From NCBI GenBank assembly GCA_013415865.1, contig CP058896.1:764921-828920 (forward strand): a stretch of DNA of 64,000 nt, given 5' to 3'. This document shows, piece after piece, positions 52,196 through 61,302 of the stretch. Each line of letters begins with the position of its first letter. Within the stretch, counting starts at the first letter, position 1. The notes beneath the pieces are model-generated. The model worked only from the letters and a program-made list of their open reading frames with translations, did not search any database and was not told where the DNA came from. Origin of the DNA: Methanomassiliicoccales archaeon. Lineage in GTDB: Archaea; Thermoplasmatota; Thermoplasmata; Methanomassiliicoccales; UBA472. Both the position numbers and the translations under genes were made by a program.

Positions 52196-53971
52196 CTAGA
52201 AATAATACCATATGCTCCAATAGTCCGCAGGGTCCTCGCCTATCCCGTCGAGCCTGTCAAGATAGCCCATGATCGGTACATCCTTATAAACATAGGTCGG
52301 GGCCATTACGATGTTCTTTTCCCAAGGGTGGAACTCGTAGACCCGTTCGCCCTGAGCTGAGATCATTATCATATCATGATGTTGCCATGCCCGAAGATGG
52401 TTCTTCCCTAATGCAGGTATGTTGAACACCGGCTCGTCCGTCCTGGTAAGGCCTGGTAGCAGCCTCGCCTCCTCCTTCCGCTCCTGAAGGATCCTGGCGA
52501 TGGGCACCCTGAACCATTCTGTCTCTTCCTTCCCTTTGGTGTTGAAGGTGTAGTAAGGATCGACCCCTGATCGTTTAACGATGTCCCTCAGCAGTGCGGT
52601 CTCGAACCTCCTGCTGTTCTCGAAGGTGAAGACCTGTTGATTATAGACAGATATGCCCCTCCTTCTGATCGATACGACCGCCCTGACGAGGTCCGGAGTG
52701 ACCTCATACGGATGTTCTATATGAGTTACGACGCAGACCTCTCTCCTTGGGGGGTCATGCACTGCCTCTATCTCGTCAAGGAACGAGGGCGTGACCCTCA
52801 TGGGAAGGACCACTGGCACCCTCGTTCCGATCCTGATCCTCGTGATATGCTCAAGCTCAGCGAGCCTACCTAGCAGACTGCCAAGGACCTCGTCCCCCAA
52901 CAATACAGGGTCCCCTCCTGTGACAAGGACCTCGTTCACCATTGGATGCTCAGCGAACCAATGGACCGCGGCTGAGATGGACCCCTCGTCCACTGCAGCA
53001 TCCTCAGCATCGACCTCCCTTATCTCCCAGTTCCTCTGACAATAGACGCATATCTGTGCACAGGAGCTGTATGGCTTCATGATGGCGATTATCGGATACC
53101 TCCTGGTTATCAAGGGCGCAGGGGAGGTGAGCCCTTCCTTCATGAAGTCCAGCTCCTCCTTGGCTCCTTTCTTTGACAGCACCCTCTTAAGATAACCTAG
53201 TCGAGGTATCACCTGGGCCCTTACCGCATGGTCCCTTGTCCTCGATGGTCCTCTGTCCATCAATGAGACATAGTACGGGGTGATGCCGAACGGGACCTTG
53301 TTCTCTACTGCCAGGTCGATCGCTGCCCTTTCCTCCTCGGTCAGCTCGATCATGTCTTGGAGGTGCTGGGAGTCCCTGACGGTATTCCTTCTATGCCATG
53401 AGTGGTCCTCCCAATCATCAAATGATCCCCCTATCACCTCAAGGACCCTTTCCTTGTTCTTCTCCCTTAGCTCTATTATCTCCTTGTCCAGGCCAGAAGG
53501 GTATCTCGACATGAAGGTCCTGCATCTCATTGCCAGGGCATCAAGGTGGTCGGACCTCCTCCTCGAGACCTCAAACCGATCGATGCCTGTGAACGTAGGG
53601 GCCTCCTCGTTGTATATCCCTGACATCGCCAAGGCCCCTTTCATCACGTTTATGACATCAGCGTAGAAATGGTAAGAGTATTCGGTCTCAGAATAATTGT
53701 CATATGCGGCCAACAGGCCCTTGAGGACGCTGCACCCAGATATGATCTCGTTCCTGACGCTCATGAAGTTCTCAAGCGTCCCGATGCAGTTTAAGGCGAC
53801 GACCCTCTCAAGGTCCTCGGTCCTGCAATCTGGACCATAATAATGGTCCTTCCTGCTTTGCAGAAGCTCGACGATCTTGTCCCTGGATTCATCTATTTCA
53901 GTTGCCGATGATAGGATCGTGTCCATCTCTGGGTCCATCTTTCTCAGGTGCTCCTTGAAGGACCTGATCAT
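52196..53971 (-). CDS. KamA-family (lysine 2,3-aminomutase-like) radical SAM protein, N-terminally extended
   Basis: A PLP/radical-SAM protein related to lysine 2,3-aminomutase. Its core has [13 protein letters not shown] (counterpart of the WNDW..Q.RN motif), [23 protein letters not shown], the cluster motif CAQICVYC (CxxxCxxC, about residues 302-309 from my start), [16 protein letters not shown] and [19 protein letters not shown]-terminal IPALGKNHL may carry the PLP lysine (PGGGGK in true LAM). About 180 residues precede the core and are absent from ordinary LAM. The frame runs up to 54226, but a minus-strand TATA-like TAATTAAAAG near 54038-54047 and GGGG tract favour ATG 53971; ATG 54064 is the next alternative. 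The substrate is unknown; free lysine is not assured. Confidence 0.8.
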   Translation of the reverse strand: MIRSFKEHLRKMDPEMDTILSSATEIDESRDKIVELLQSRKDHYYGPDCRTEDLERVVALNCIGTLENFMSVRNEIISGCSVLKGLLAAYDNYSETEYSYHFYADVINVMKGALAMSGIYNEEAPTFTGIDRFEVSRRRSDHLDALAMRCRTFMSRYPSGLDKEIIELREKNKERVLEVIGGSFDDWEDHSWHRRNTVRDSQHLQDMIELTEEERAAIDLAVENKVPFGITPYYVSLMDRGPSRTRDHAVRAQVIPRLGYLKRVLSKKGAKEELDFMKEGLTSPAPLITRRYPIIAIMKPYSSCAQICVYCQRNWEIREVDAEDAAVDEGSISAAVHWFAEHPMVNEVLVTGGDPVLLGDEVLGSLLGRLAELEHITRIRIGTRVPVVLPMRVTPSFLDEIEAVHDPPRREVCVVTHIEHPYEVTPDLVRAVVSIRRRGISVYNQQVFTFENSRRFETALLRDIVKRSGVDPYYTFNTKGKEETEWFRVPIARILQERKEEARLLPGLTRTDEPVFNIPALGKNHLRAWQHHDMIMISAQGERVYEFHPWEKNIVMAPTYVYKDVPIMGYLDRLDGIGEDPADYWSIWYYF

Positions 53972-54237
53972 GTTCTCATGGCCCCTTTCATCCCTGCTAA
54001 GGAAAAAGAAGGGCCGCCCATAGGCCTGACCGCTTTTAATTATGATATCATTTGTAGAGCACATATCTTCCACATCCAGTTCTGCGAACACATGGTCATC
54101 GGGGCAGAGGCAATGAGAAAAATGAGGAAAGAGAAGGATTATCATTGTCCCGAATCCTCGGCAGCCCATCATGCCATAGATGAAGAAGATGGCATGGAAA
54201 GCTCGACATGGGATGCTCATAAGCATGTTGAGAATGA

Positions 54238-54245
54238 TTTATATA
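54238..54245 (+). promoter_or_regulatory. TATA box of rpl15e
   Basis: TTTATATA, a textbook archaeal TATA box, predicts transcription from about 54268, some 88 nt before the L15e start. It shows that codons open upstream in this frame are not part of L15e. Confidence 0.7.
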
Positions 54246-54273
54246 GGGTCATTCATTTGCCATCCTGCTCTCT

Positions 54274-54318
54274 ATGGCGAGACGACGAGTCTCGCAGGAA
54301 ATGTGCCCTTCGGGGTGA
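54274..54318 (+). promoter_or_regulatory. Structured leader of rpl15e (hairpin and 14-codon frame)
   Basis: Within the predicted 5' leader, GCGAGAC (54277-54283), loop GACGA and GTCTCGC (54289-54295) form a perfect 7-bp hairpin. An ATG at 54274 opens a 14-codon frame ([14 protein letters not shown]) ending in TGA at 54316-54318. Either could serve translational control of L15e. Function is inferred from position only. Confidence 0.4.
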
Positions 54319-54355
54319 ATCCCTGCCCGCCAATAAGAAGCGTACGGTGATAACG

Positions 54356-54994
54356 ATGGAGACGAACCAGAATGCCTCTGAGGAGGCCAAGAAGAAGGTC
54401 GCAGGCAAGAGCATGTACAGTTACATCGCCGAGGCCTGGAACAGACCGAGCAAGACCTATGTTGATGACCTTATGTTCGAACGCCTTATCCAGTGGAGGC
54501 GCGAGGAGAACTTTTGTCGTGTTGAGCGGCCTACCAGGCTGGACCGTGCCCGCGCCCTCGGCTACAAGGCCAAACAGGGATTCGTCATCGTGCGCGGTCA
54601 CGTCAGGAAGGGTTCTCTGCAGCGCAGGAAGATGAGGTGGAAGGGGCGGCGCGCAAAGAGAAAGGGGATCAACAAGCTTACCATGGGGAAGAACTTACAA
54701 TGGATATGTGAGGAGAGGGCATCCAAGAAGTACCCCAACCTCGAGATACTGAACTCCTACTGGGTAGGGGAGGACGGCAAGAGGGTGTGGTTCGAGATCA
54801 TCATGGTGGACAAGCATCACCCTGTCATCAGGTCTGATAGGTCGATCAATTGGATCTGCAGCGATAAGCAGAAGGGAAGGGTCTATCGTGGCCTTACCTC
54901 AGCAGGTCACAAGGCGCGCGGGCTCAGATGGAAAGGCAAGGGCGCTGAGAAGATGAGGCCGTCAGGCGCTGCCCACGACCACCACAACAAATAA
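54356..54994 (+). CDS. rpl15e: Ribosomal protein L15e
   Basis: A 212-residue L15e. The core begins [20 protein letters not shown] and contains the invariant [19 protein letters not shown] and [18 protein letters not shown]. This is a large-subunit protein of archaea and eukaryotes. ATG 54356 has GGTGA 6 nt upstream and gives an 18-residue charged extension before the usual start (ATG 54413 would be the family-typical position). The frame stays open far upstream to 53948, but the TATA box at 54238 rules that out. Confidence 0.95.
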   Translation: METNQNASEEAKKKVAGKSMYSYIAEAWNRPSKTYVDDLMFERLIQWRREENFCRVERPTRLDRARALGYKAKQGFVIVRGHVRKGSLQRRKMRWKGRRAKRKGINKLTMGKNLQWICEERASKKYPNLEILNSYWVGEDGKRVWFEIIMVDKHHPVIRSDRSINWICSDKQKGRVYRGLTSAGHKARGLRWKGKGAEKMRPSGAAHDHHNK

Positions 54995-55011
54995 ACCATT
55001 TATCCTAATTA

Positions 55012-55869
55012 TCAATGGCATCGGCTTATCGATGCCAGTCTTCTCTCTATTTCTTCATTCTCCATGCCTATCAGGGGAAAGAATATCGGAAGTGGCGACC
55101 TCAAATGGACGATCCGGTCCATGTCTTTGATGCGAAATCCATAGACCAGGGCCGAGACATGATGGCGCAGCGCGGCATCCTGGACGCTCTCTGTCTTTAT
55201 CACTCTGATCTCAGGGTCCCAACCTCTTAGGACCGCGACCGCATCCTCAGGGCCTATGATGATGCATTTACATCCCCTCTTCATCATCAACCATGCAGCG
55301 ACGGCGTCCTCTCTGGTCTCCAGCACCGCCAGCACCTTCCCCTGACTGCCCATCGGTAGACCTGCAGGTCCTTCGATGTAATCGGTGAAGATGTAGGCAT
55401 GCCCGCCTCTTATCTCCACATAAAAAATCACGTCTGGATGATGAATGTCCACCCTGATTCCCCGACCGGCGTTCGCCTCGAGGATCGCCTCCCCTATCTC
55501 TGCCGCAGCCTGCATGCTCGTGAAGGTGTGAGAGCCTGTCCTCCTTGCCTCGACCTTGAATGTCTGGCCTTGTGTCAGTCTTAACTTAGAGAGGGTTGCG
55601 GCGGCCTCTCGGAACTCGACCAGTCCTCCCTGGACCTTCTTCGCGATGCTTATCGATGCCACCCCGAAGACGCGCTTGATGGATCTGGCCGCACCCTCGA
55701 TATCATTCGACTCTATGTAGAACCTACCGTTCTCGCTGGAGACCAATGCCTCAACGCCATCATGTGCCAGCATTGACATGATGTTGTCGACCAGCATCCG
55801 CTCGAACCTTGTACGGACCTTCCTGCTCTTTAGGCCCAGCTCTGCATAGCGGACAAGGATGACGTCCAT
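55012..55869 (-). CDS. ThiI-like THUMP protein with degenerate PP-loop
   Basis: An approximately 285-residue protein organised like tRNA 4-thiouridine synthetase ThiI. It has an N-terminal ferredoxin-like domain (MDVILVRYAELGLKSRKVR), a THUMP domain (about 60-165, with FKVEARRTGSHTFTSMQAAA and VEIRGGHAYIFTD), then the start of a PP-loop ATPase domain. Where active ThiI has SGGxDS, this protein reads ETREDA after GSQGKVLAVL, so ATP-dependent adenylation looks lost. The domain is also short, and no rhodanese part or catalytic Cys block is seen. RNA binding probably persists. ATG 55869 gives the family-typical N-terminus; the frame opens at 55914. Confidence 0.78.
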   Translation of the reverse strand: MDVILVRYAELGLKSRKVRTRFERMLVDNIMSMLAHDGVEALVSSENGRFYIESNDIEGAARSIKRVFGVASISIAKKVQGGLVEFREAAATLSKLRLTQGQTFKVEARRTGSHTFTSMQAAAEIGEAILEANAGRGIRVDIHHPDVIFYVEIRGGHAYIFTDYIEGPAGLPMGSQGKVLAVLETREDAVAAWLMMKRGCKCIIIGPEDAVAVLRGWDPEIRVIKTESVQDAALRHHVSALVYGFRIKDMDRIVHLRSPLPIFFPLIGMENEEIERRLASISRCH

Positions 55870-55952
55870 GTACCGAGCGATGGTGGTGTCCTTATTAATC
55901 CCTTGCCCGACCACGAATCATTATCATCTCCCTGGAAAATCACCATTGGTCC

Positions 55953-56798
55953 ATGGAGCCTCTCATCGCCCTGACGATAATCTCGCTTTCAGTTCTTGCA
56001 GGCCTTGTAGGCTCTCTGCTAGGTCTCGGTGGGGGTCTGATAGTTGTACCGGCCCTCACATTGGGGCTGGGCTTCTCCATGCAGGAGGCGATCGGCGCCA
56101 GCCTGATCGGGGTCATCGCATCATCCACTGGTGCAGCGGCCCGATATGTCCGGGAGGGATATGCCAACATAAAGCTGGGCATGCTCCTGGAAACGACGAC
56201 GACCGTAGGGGCGATCCTGGGGGCGTTAACTGCCGTCTATTTGGACCAGATGATCCTGTTCATCCTGTTTTCGTTCGTCCTGGTCTTTGCCGCGCATAGG
56301 ATGATGATGAGGAAGGAGACCGTCCATGACCCAGATGAACCGGGTGGAGATGTGGGAGAGATCGACCTTTCCTGCAGCTACTACGACCCAAGGACAAATA
56401 AAGAGGTGGCCTATGGGGTCAGGGGGATCAAGGTGGGGCTCTTTGCCAGCCTTGCCGCAGGTGGTCTTTCGGGCCTTCTTGGTGTGGGGGGAGGCGTCAT
56501 CAAGGTCCCGGTGATGAACGCATACATGTGCGTGCCGATGAAGGCGGCGACGGCGACCAGCAACTTCATGATAGGGGTCACGGCCCTCTCGGGGGCATTG
56601 ATATACTTCCGCTATGACCTCATCCAGCCTGTGCTGGCCGCATTGGTCGGCATCGGCGTCCTGATGGGGGCCATGGCAGGCTCCAGGATCATTGAAAGGA
56701 TCGACAGCATCACTCTCAGGAAGGGGTTCGGCATCTTCCTTCTTTTCGTAGCGATCATGATGGCCCTCCGCGCCCTGGGATTGATAGAGGTGGCGTGA
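55953..56798 (+). CDS. TauE/SafE-family membrane transporter
   Basis: A 281-residue protein with two repeats of four membrane helices. Each repeat carries the family glycine motif: LLGLGGGLIVVPALTL near the N-terminus and LLGVGGGVIKVPVMNA in the middle. The family exports sulfite, sulfoacetate or other small anions. Its stop overlaps the start of the DUF1634 gene, and the two-gene pair recurs in archaea. Confidence 0.9.
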   Translation: MEPLIALTIISLSVLAGLVGSLLGLGGGLIVVPALTLGLGFSMQEAIGASLIGVIASSTGAAARYVREGYANIKLGMLLETTTTVGAILGALTAVYLDQMILFILFSFVLVFAAHRMMMRKETVHDPDEPGGDVGEIDLSCSYYDPRTNKEVAYGVRGIKVGLFASLAAGGLSGLLGVGGGVIKVPVMNAYMCVPMKAATATSNFMIGVTALSGALIYFRYDLIQPVLAALVGIGVLMGAMAGSRIIERIDSITLRKGFGIFLLFVAIMMALRALGLIEVA

Positions 56799-57130
56799 TG
56801 ACCGGAGAAAGGATCAACGAAGTGCTCCACAGGGTGCTATTGTTTGGGATGATCCTAAGCCTGACGATCATGGTGCTCGGGCTGTTGCTCCATATCGCAT
56901 ATGGGACGGGCAACGATGAGGTGGTCCCCATCGAGCGTCTCCCGACCGAATTGGCAAACGGAACTCCTCTGGCCATTGTCCAGCTCGGAATCCTGGTCTT
57001 GATATCGACGCCGCTTATGAGGGTGGTCGCGGCGATGGTCGTGTTCTCTTATCAAAAGGATGTCAGGTTCGTCGTTCTGTCGCTGATCGTGCTTTCAATG
57101 ATCGTCGTCGCGATGCTGGTAAAGGTCTGA
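56795..57130 (+). CDS. DUF1634 membrane protein
   Basis: A 111-residue protein with three predicted membrane helices: FGMILSLTIMVLGLLLHIAY, then AIVQLGILVLISTPLMRVVA, then RFVVLSLIVLSMIVVAMLV. Length and helix pattern match DUF1634. The 4-nt overlap with the TauE/SafE gene suggests it is a partner subunit of that transporter. Confidence 0.85.
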   Translation: MMTGERINEVLHRVLLFGMILSLTIMVLGLLLHIAYGTGNDEVVPIERLPTELANGTPLAIVQLGILVLISTPLMRVVAAMVVFSYQKDVRFVVLSLIVLSMIVVAMLVKV

Positions 57131-57185
57131 GCCCTACATTGCAAAGATTGATATCATCGACGATTGCTCACTCCAGAGGGATGGG

Positions 57186-58499
57186 ATGCTGAGCGGCGGC
57201 TCCAAGGACGAGAGATGGTACTATACCTTTCTACCCTACAATATCTCTGGGGGGAGCACAAGCAACCTTATCCCCCTTTTCATGGCCCAGAGCCTTAAAG
57301 CGTCTGTGGCGGAGGTCAGCATAGTATCGGCTATCACCTCTCTGGCGTCCGTTCCAGCGAACATCTTCTGGGGGAATCTTTCAGACATCACTAAAAAAAG
57401 GAAGGTCTTCATATTGATGGGCTTCCTTGGGATGGCCCTCGCCCTCATTATGATGGGGCTCTCAACGACCTTGCCACAATATTATCTGGCAAATTTCCTG
57501 ATGGGGCTATTGGCCGCCGCGGTGGCACCGGTCGGCACGGTACTTGTGCTCGAGTCGTTCCACAAGAACGAATGGGGCCGAAGGCTCGGGGACTTCAGTA
57601 AGGTTGGTGGCATCGGATGGGTCATAGGTCTTATCATCGGGACAATATGGCTCATGGTCTTCGATGGAGATGATCAGGATATGCCCATGAGGGCGCTGTT
57701 CTTCCTATCTGCCATCCTCTCATTGGCAGCGATGGTCCTGGCCATGAGATGGGTCCCTGAACCTCAGAGGAAGCTCGACCGTTCCTCTGTGGACCCTGAG
57801 GACTTCGACAACGTCCTGGTCAACATAGTGGAAAGGGCCAGATATCTTCCTCATAGGCTTATGTACACGCTCGAGGTCTCAAGGAAAAATCTGCGCGCCA
57901 GAAATTTCTCACCGACGCTCAGAAGATATTATGTGGTGGTCTTCCTCGCCTTTACAGGTTTCCTCAGCTTCTATGTCGCCCTTCCGATATTCCTATATGA
58001 AGAGGTCGGCCTGGAGAACTCGAGGGTGTTCATCGTGTACATGGCGTCCTCGATCGCATCCGCATTGTCATATGGAATCATGGGAAAGGTCATCAAAAAG
58101 AAGGGTGGTAAGAAGGTGCAGGCCTTTTGCTTCGCCGCAAGGATCTTCATCTTCCCATCCTTCTTCTTGGTGACACTATTTGATCTGTCCCCAACAATGC
58201 TCTTGGCCTCGCTCCTCGTGCTCCACGCTGGGGCCGGGCTCTGTTGGGCGGGACTGAGCGTTGCGGGCCATGAGATAGTTGGGGAGCTGTCCTTCAAGGA
58301 GACCAGGACGCAATCCCTTGGACTATACAATGCGATCCAAGGCATCGCCACCATCGCGGGGTCTTTGATCGGGGGCCTCGTCGCCGCGGTCTTCGGGTAC
58401 GAGGTGCTGTTCGTCATGGCCTCGGGCTTTATTGTCCTGGCACTTTCCTTGCTATTGATGACGGATATCGACAATGGAAAGGTCGTGGAGCCTTCATAA
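57186..58499 (+). CDS. Major facilitator superfamily transporter
   Basis: A 437-residue MFS protein with about 12 helices. The motif-A loop reads NIFWGNLSDITKKRKVFILM, with an equivalent GIMGKVIKKKGGKK in the second half. The central cytoplasmic loop is long and charged (about 195-245, KLDRSSVDPEDFDNVLVNIV). The substrate is unknown. It runs convergently into the disrupted flavodoxin gene. Confidence 0.82.
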   Translation: MLSGGSKDERWYYTFLPYNISGGSTSNLIPLFMAQSLKASVAEVSIVSAITSLASVPANIFWGNLSDITKKRKVFILMGFLGMALALIMMGLSTTLPQYYLANFLMGLLAAAVAPVGTVLVLESFHKNEWGRRLGDFSKVGGIGWVIGLIIGTIWLMVFDGDDQDMPMRALFFLSAILSLAAMVLAMRWVPEPQRKLDRSSVDPEDFDNVLVNIVERARYLPHRLMYTLEVSRKNLRARNFSPTLRRYYVVVFLAFTGFLSFYVALPIFLYEEVGLENSRVFIVYMASSIASALSYGIMGKVIKKKGGKKVQAFCFAARIFIFPSFFLVTLFDLSPTMLLASLLVLHAGAGLCWAGLSVAGHEIVGELSFKETRTQSLGLYNAIQGIATIAGSLIGGLVAAVFGYEVLFVMASGFIVLALSLLLMTDIDNGKVVEPS

Positions 58500-58503
58500 G
58501 ATG

Positions 58504-58955
58504 TCAAGCGGACCTTTTCGCTATCTCAACACCATAGAGCTCGGCCCTTGCCTCCTCGCCTTCAACGAGCGGGCCGGCCCCCGATTCGACAAAGAAGGCT
58601 GCTGGGTCGGTCACAAGCGGGACGCCGTACCTTTTCAACATTGAGCGTAGCTTACCAGATGCTCCCCGTGACATGCCCTTGTACCGGGTGTCGAAAACGG
58701 CCGCCCTCTTGCCTTTCCCTTCATACTTTAAGGCGTTGTTCAACAGGACCTTCATGCGGAATGTGGCCGACCCCCACCGTGTAGGACTTCCGATCACCCA
58801 GATCTCCCTGTCCTTGAAATCCTCCTCGTCAGCGAGCTTCATGCCCGTGACCAGTACGTCCTCGATGCCCCCTTCCTCAGTCCCTCGGCCACCGCCTTGG
58901 CGACCTTCTCTGTGTTACCGTACCTTGAATCGAAAACGACTATCGCCTTGGACAT
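58504..58955 (-). pseudogene. Flavodoxin gene with a -1 frameshift
   Basis: From ATG 58955 the frame reads MSKAIVVFDSRYGNTEKVAK, a canonical flavodoxin FMN loop (RYGNTEKVA), up to about codon 30. A run of five G (58888-58892) then puts the ribosome out of frame and it stops early. The remaining flavodoxin sequence continues in another frame from before ATG 58842 to 58504 (WVIGSPTRWGSATFRMKVLL, ending GVEIAKRSA). One extra G would restore a protein of about 150 residues. This is either a real pseudogene, a sequencing error in the G run, or, less likely, a programmed shift. Confidence 0.8.
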
Positions 58956-59110
58956 CTATTGGCAGCAAGGCCGTTCTATTGATATAATCGTTGAGGGCAG
59001 GAAGGCCTCTGAGATGTCTAGGTGGAATGTCTTAGAACAAAATTATTAATACACATTCAGGGGCTCAGCGCTCTGTCCTTTGATGATGGGGCGGGGAAAA
59101 GGTACTTCTG

Positions 59111-60133
59111 ATGCAAAAGATCTCGTTCAGTGGAAAGGTCAAGATAGCCATATCCGTGGCCTTGATAATATTGGTACTCTTGTTCTCCGACATGGGGTCC
59201 ATCGCAGAGGCGATGGCGGATGTCAATTGGGGCCTCATCCTTGTTGTCGTGGTCCTATATCTTGCTAACCTTGTCGTCAAGGCATATCGTTGGGGGGTCC
59301 TTGTCCAGAGCACGGGCAATAAGATGCCCTTCAGGTCGATCTTCGCTACCTTCACGTTCTCCCAGGCATTGAACAACATCATACCAGGGCGCGTGGTCGG
59401 CGAGACCTCTAGGATCTATGAGGTCAAGAAAAGGGAGGGGATGGGCGTCGGGACCAGCCTCGCGACGATCGTCACCGAGCGGTTGATGGACTTCATGGTC
59501 GTGACCGTTCTGGCGATCACCAGCCTCGTCATGCTCTTTGCTTATTTGAGCGAGGATCTGGCTGACCAATTGCTCCTCGTTGTATCTTTCCTCGTCGTTC
59601 TGAATTTCTTCCTGATCTACGTCCTCATCGATCCCGCGATAGCGAGGAAGGTCTGCGATTGGTGCGTGAACATCGTCAACAGGTTGCATCTGGGGAGCAA
59701 AGGTGACAAGCTGAATGAAATGATGATAGGTTTCGTCACCTCGTTCTCTAGCGCGGTAAACACCAAAGAAAGGAAAAATGGTAGGTACATCTGGTATGCA
59801 GGCGCTCTAACCATAGGGATCTGGACCAATGAGATAGTCCGCACATGGTTGATCATGGAGGCGTTAGGGGCAGAGGTCACGGTCCTGGCGGTCGTGGCCA
59901 CCTGCAGCCTCGCATCACTTAGCGGCATCATGTTGTCTGCAGGGAGCGGGAACGTTGTCGTCTCCTCTGCAATATACACCGCAAGCGGCCTCGAGCCGGA
60001 GATCGCTGCCACGGCCGGTGTGCTGAGCGCCATGACATCGATCTGGCTATCTGTCCCGGTGAGCATAATCGCCATACTCGCCCATGACAGAAAGGCGAGG
60101 GTGAAAAAATTTCCTGAGATGGCGAATAAATGA
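59111..60133 (+). CDS. LPG synthase TM-type (UPF0104/AglD-like) membrane protein
   Basis: A 340-residue membrane protein with about eight hydrophobic segments, matching the lysylphosphatidylglycerol synthetase transmembrane domain family: NLVVKAYRWGVLVQS, RSIFATFTFSQALNNIIPGR and VVGETSRIYEVKKREG. Archaeal relatives occur beside dolichol-phosphate sugar transferases and may flip or use lipid-linked sugars. It ends 14 nt before a GT2 gene, consistent with such a pathway. Confidence 0.85.
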   Translation: MQKISFSGKVKIAISVALIILVLLFSDMGSIAEAMADVNWGLILVVVVLYLANLVVKAYRWGVLVQSTGNKMPFRSIFATFTFSQALNNIIPGRVVGETSRIYEVKKREGMGVGTSLATIVTERLMDFMVVTVLAITSLVMLFAYLSEDLADQLLLVVSFLVVLNFFLIYVLIDPAIARKVCDWCVNIVNRLHLGSKGDKLNEMMIGFVTSFSSAVNTKERKNGRYIWYAGALTIGIWTNEIVRTWLIMEALGAEVTVLAVVATCSLASLSGIMLSAGSGNVVVSSAIYTASGLEPEIAATAGVLSAMTSIWLSVPVSIIAILAHDRKARVKKFPEMANK

Positions 60134-60147
60134 GGGAAGTGAGATAA

Positions 60148-60882
60148 ATGAGATGCACGACAGTGCTGCTGATCAAGAACGAGAAAGAGAACGTGCCTCC
60201 CTTGACAAAGGATATACTTGATACATACGCCGAGAACAAGATCGACGGGGAGGTGCTCCTTGTGGACGATGGCAGCACGGATGGGACATCCGAGATATGT
60301 GATGAGCTCGCGGCCAAGCATGACAGGGTACGGGTGGTCCACCATGGCGTCAACAAAGGACGGTCCTATGCCATCAGGACGGGGTTCCTGGAGGCCAAGG
60401 GCGATGTGGTCATCATCATGGACGGGGACAGACAGTATGAACCGAGGCAGATACCTCAGTTCCTGGCGAAGATCGATGAAGGATACGATGTCGTGACGGG
60501 ATGGAGGCATCAAAGGACGGACCCTTTCATCCGCAAGTTCATCTCCAAGGTGTATAACAAGCGCATCATCCAAAAGAGGTTCGGGCTGAAGGTCAAGGAC
60601 CAGAACAGCGGTTTCAAGGCGTTCAGACGTGAGAAGGCCATCGCAATGGATTTTAACCCCGATGGATACAAGGGCCTGCACAGGTTCATCCTTCCCTTGG
60701 CGTCGCTCAAGGGCATGAAGATCGCCGAGATACCTATCGTACATTATGCCAGACCGAGCGGTAAATCCTACATCAAGTTCTACACGGTGCCATTCATCAC
60801 CCTGAGGGACTTCTCAAAGTTCAAGAAGGACCATAGGGAAGAGATCAAGGCGATGAGGGCACGAAGGGAAAGGGCAGATTGA
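60148..60882 (+). CDS. Family 2 glycosyltransferase (dolichol-phosphate mannosyltransferase-like)
   Basis: A 244-residue GT-A enzyme. It has the nucleotide-sugar DDGSTDGT (about residue 40), the metal-binding IIMDGDRQYEPRQ (DxD-like), and the DPM1-type KVKDQNSGFKAFRRE. It probably moves a sugar from a nucleotide donor to a polyprenyl phosphate. No membrane helix is visible; the neighbouring UPF0104 protein may anchor it. Confidence 0.9.
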   Translation: MRCTTVLLIKNEKENVPPLTKDILDTYAENKIDGEVLLVDDGSTDGTSEICDELAAKHDRVRVVHHGVNKGRSYAIRTGFLEAKGDVVIIMDGDRQYEPRQIPQFLAKIDEGYDVVTGWRHQRTDPFIRKFISKVYNKRIIQKRFGLKVKDQNSGFKAFRREKAIAMDFNPDGYKGLHRFILPLASLKGMKIAEIPIVHYARPSGKSYIKFYTVPFITLRDFSKFKKDHREEIKAMRARRERAD

Positions 60883-61302
60883 CCGGCATCAGATTGGCAG
60901 GACAATGAGGCGTCGATGGTCTTGTCTGAGATTTTAGCTTCGTTCGAATGTCGCATCGAAGTAAATTACTTCATAAAGAGGCCCTCGCCCTATTGGCCCT
61001 AATCGTTTTTTTCTGAAGATGTACCATACGCCATTATTTCATTCTGTTGATCCTCATTCCATTGTTGACCGTAACTGACCGAGGGGCCGAAATAAGATCG
61101 ATGCTGGCATTCGCCCTCCCCCCCCCCACATTGTACGGATACTTTGCATCGGATGGGACCGATCGTAAGATTGCGCCGTCTAAGGAGGAAGGGCCATCGG
61201 ACCTGCATTGGTCATTATTGGAACGGTCTTGATCTGCGATTCCACCAGGGTGGACTTTAAGTCTGAGAGTTTCATTACGCGGAACATTAAGAGGGGCTCT
61301 GC
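60883..61302. other. Intergenic, contains a C10 homopolymer
   Basis: No supported gene. A run of ten C lies at 61118-61127, a T6 run lies near 61007-61013, and frames on both strands show no domain. The promoter for the membrane glycosyltransferase gene should be near the right end, but no clear TATA box was found. Confidence 0.4.

Noticed and set aside
53948-54355. Long N-terminal extension of L15e suggested by the open frame
   Set aside because: A TATA box at 54238 and a good ribosome binding site before 54356 place the start within the usual range of the family; the upstream part is antisense to the radical SAM gene.
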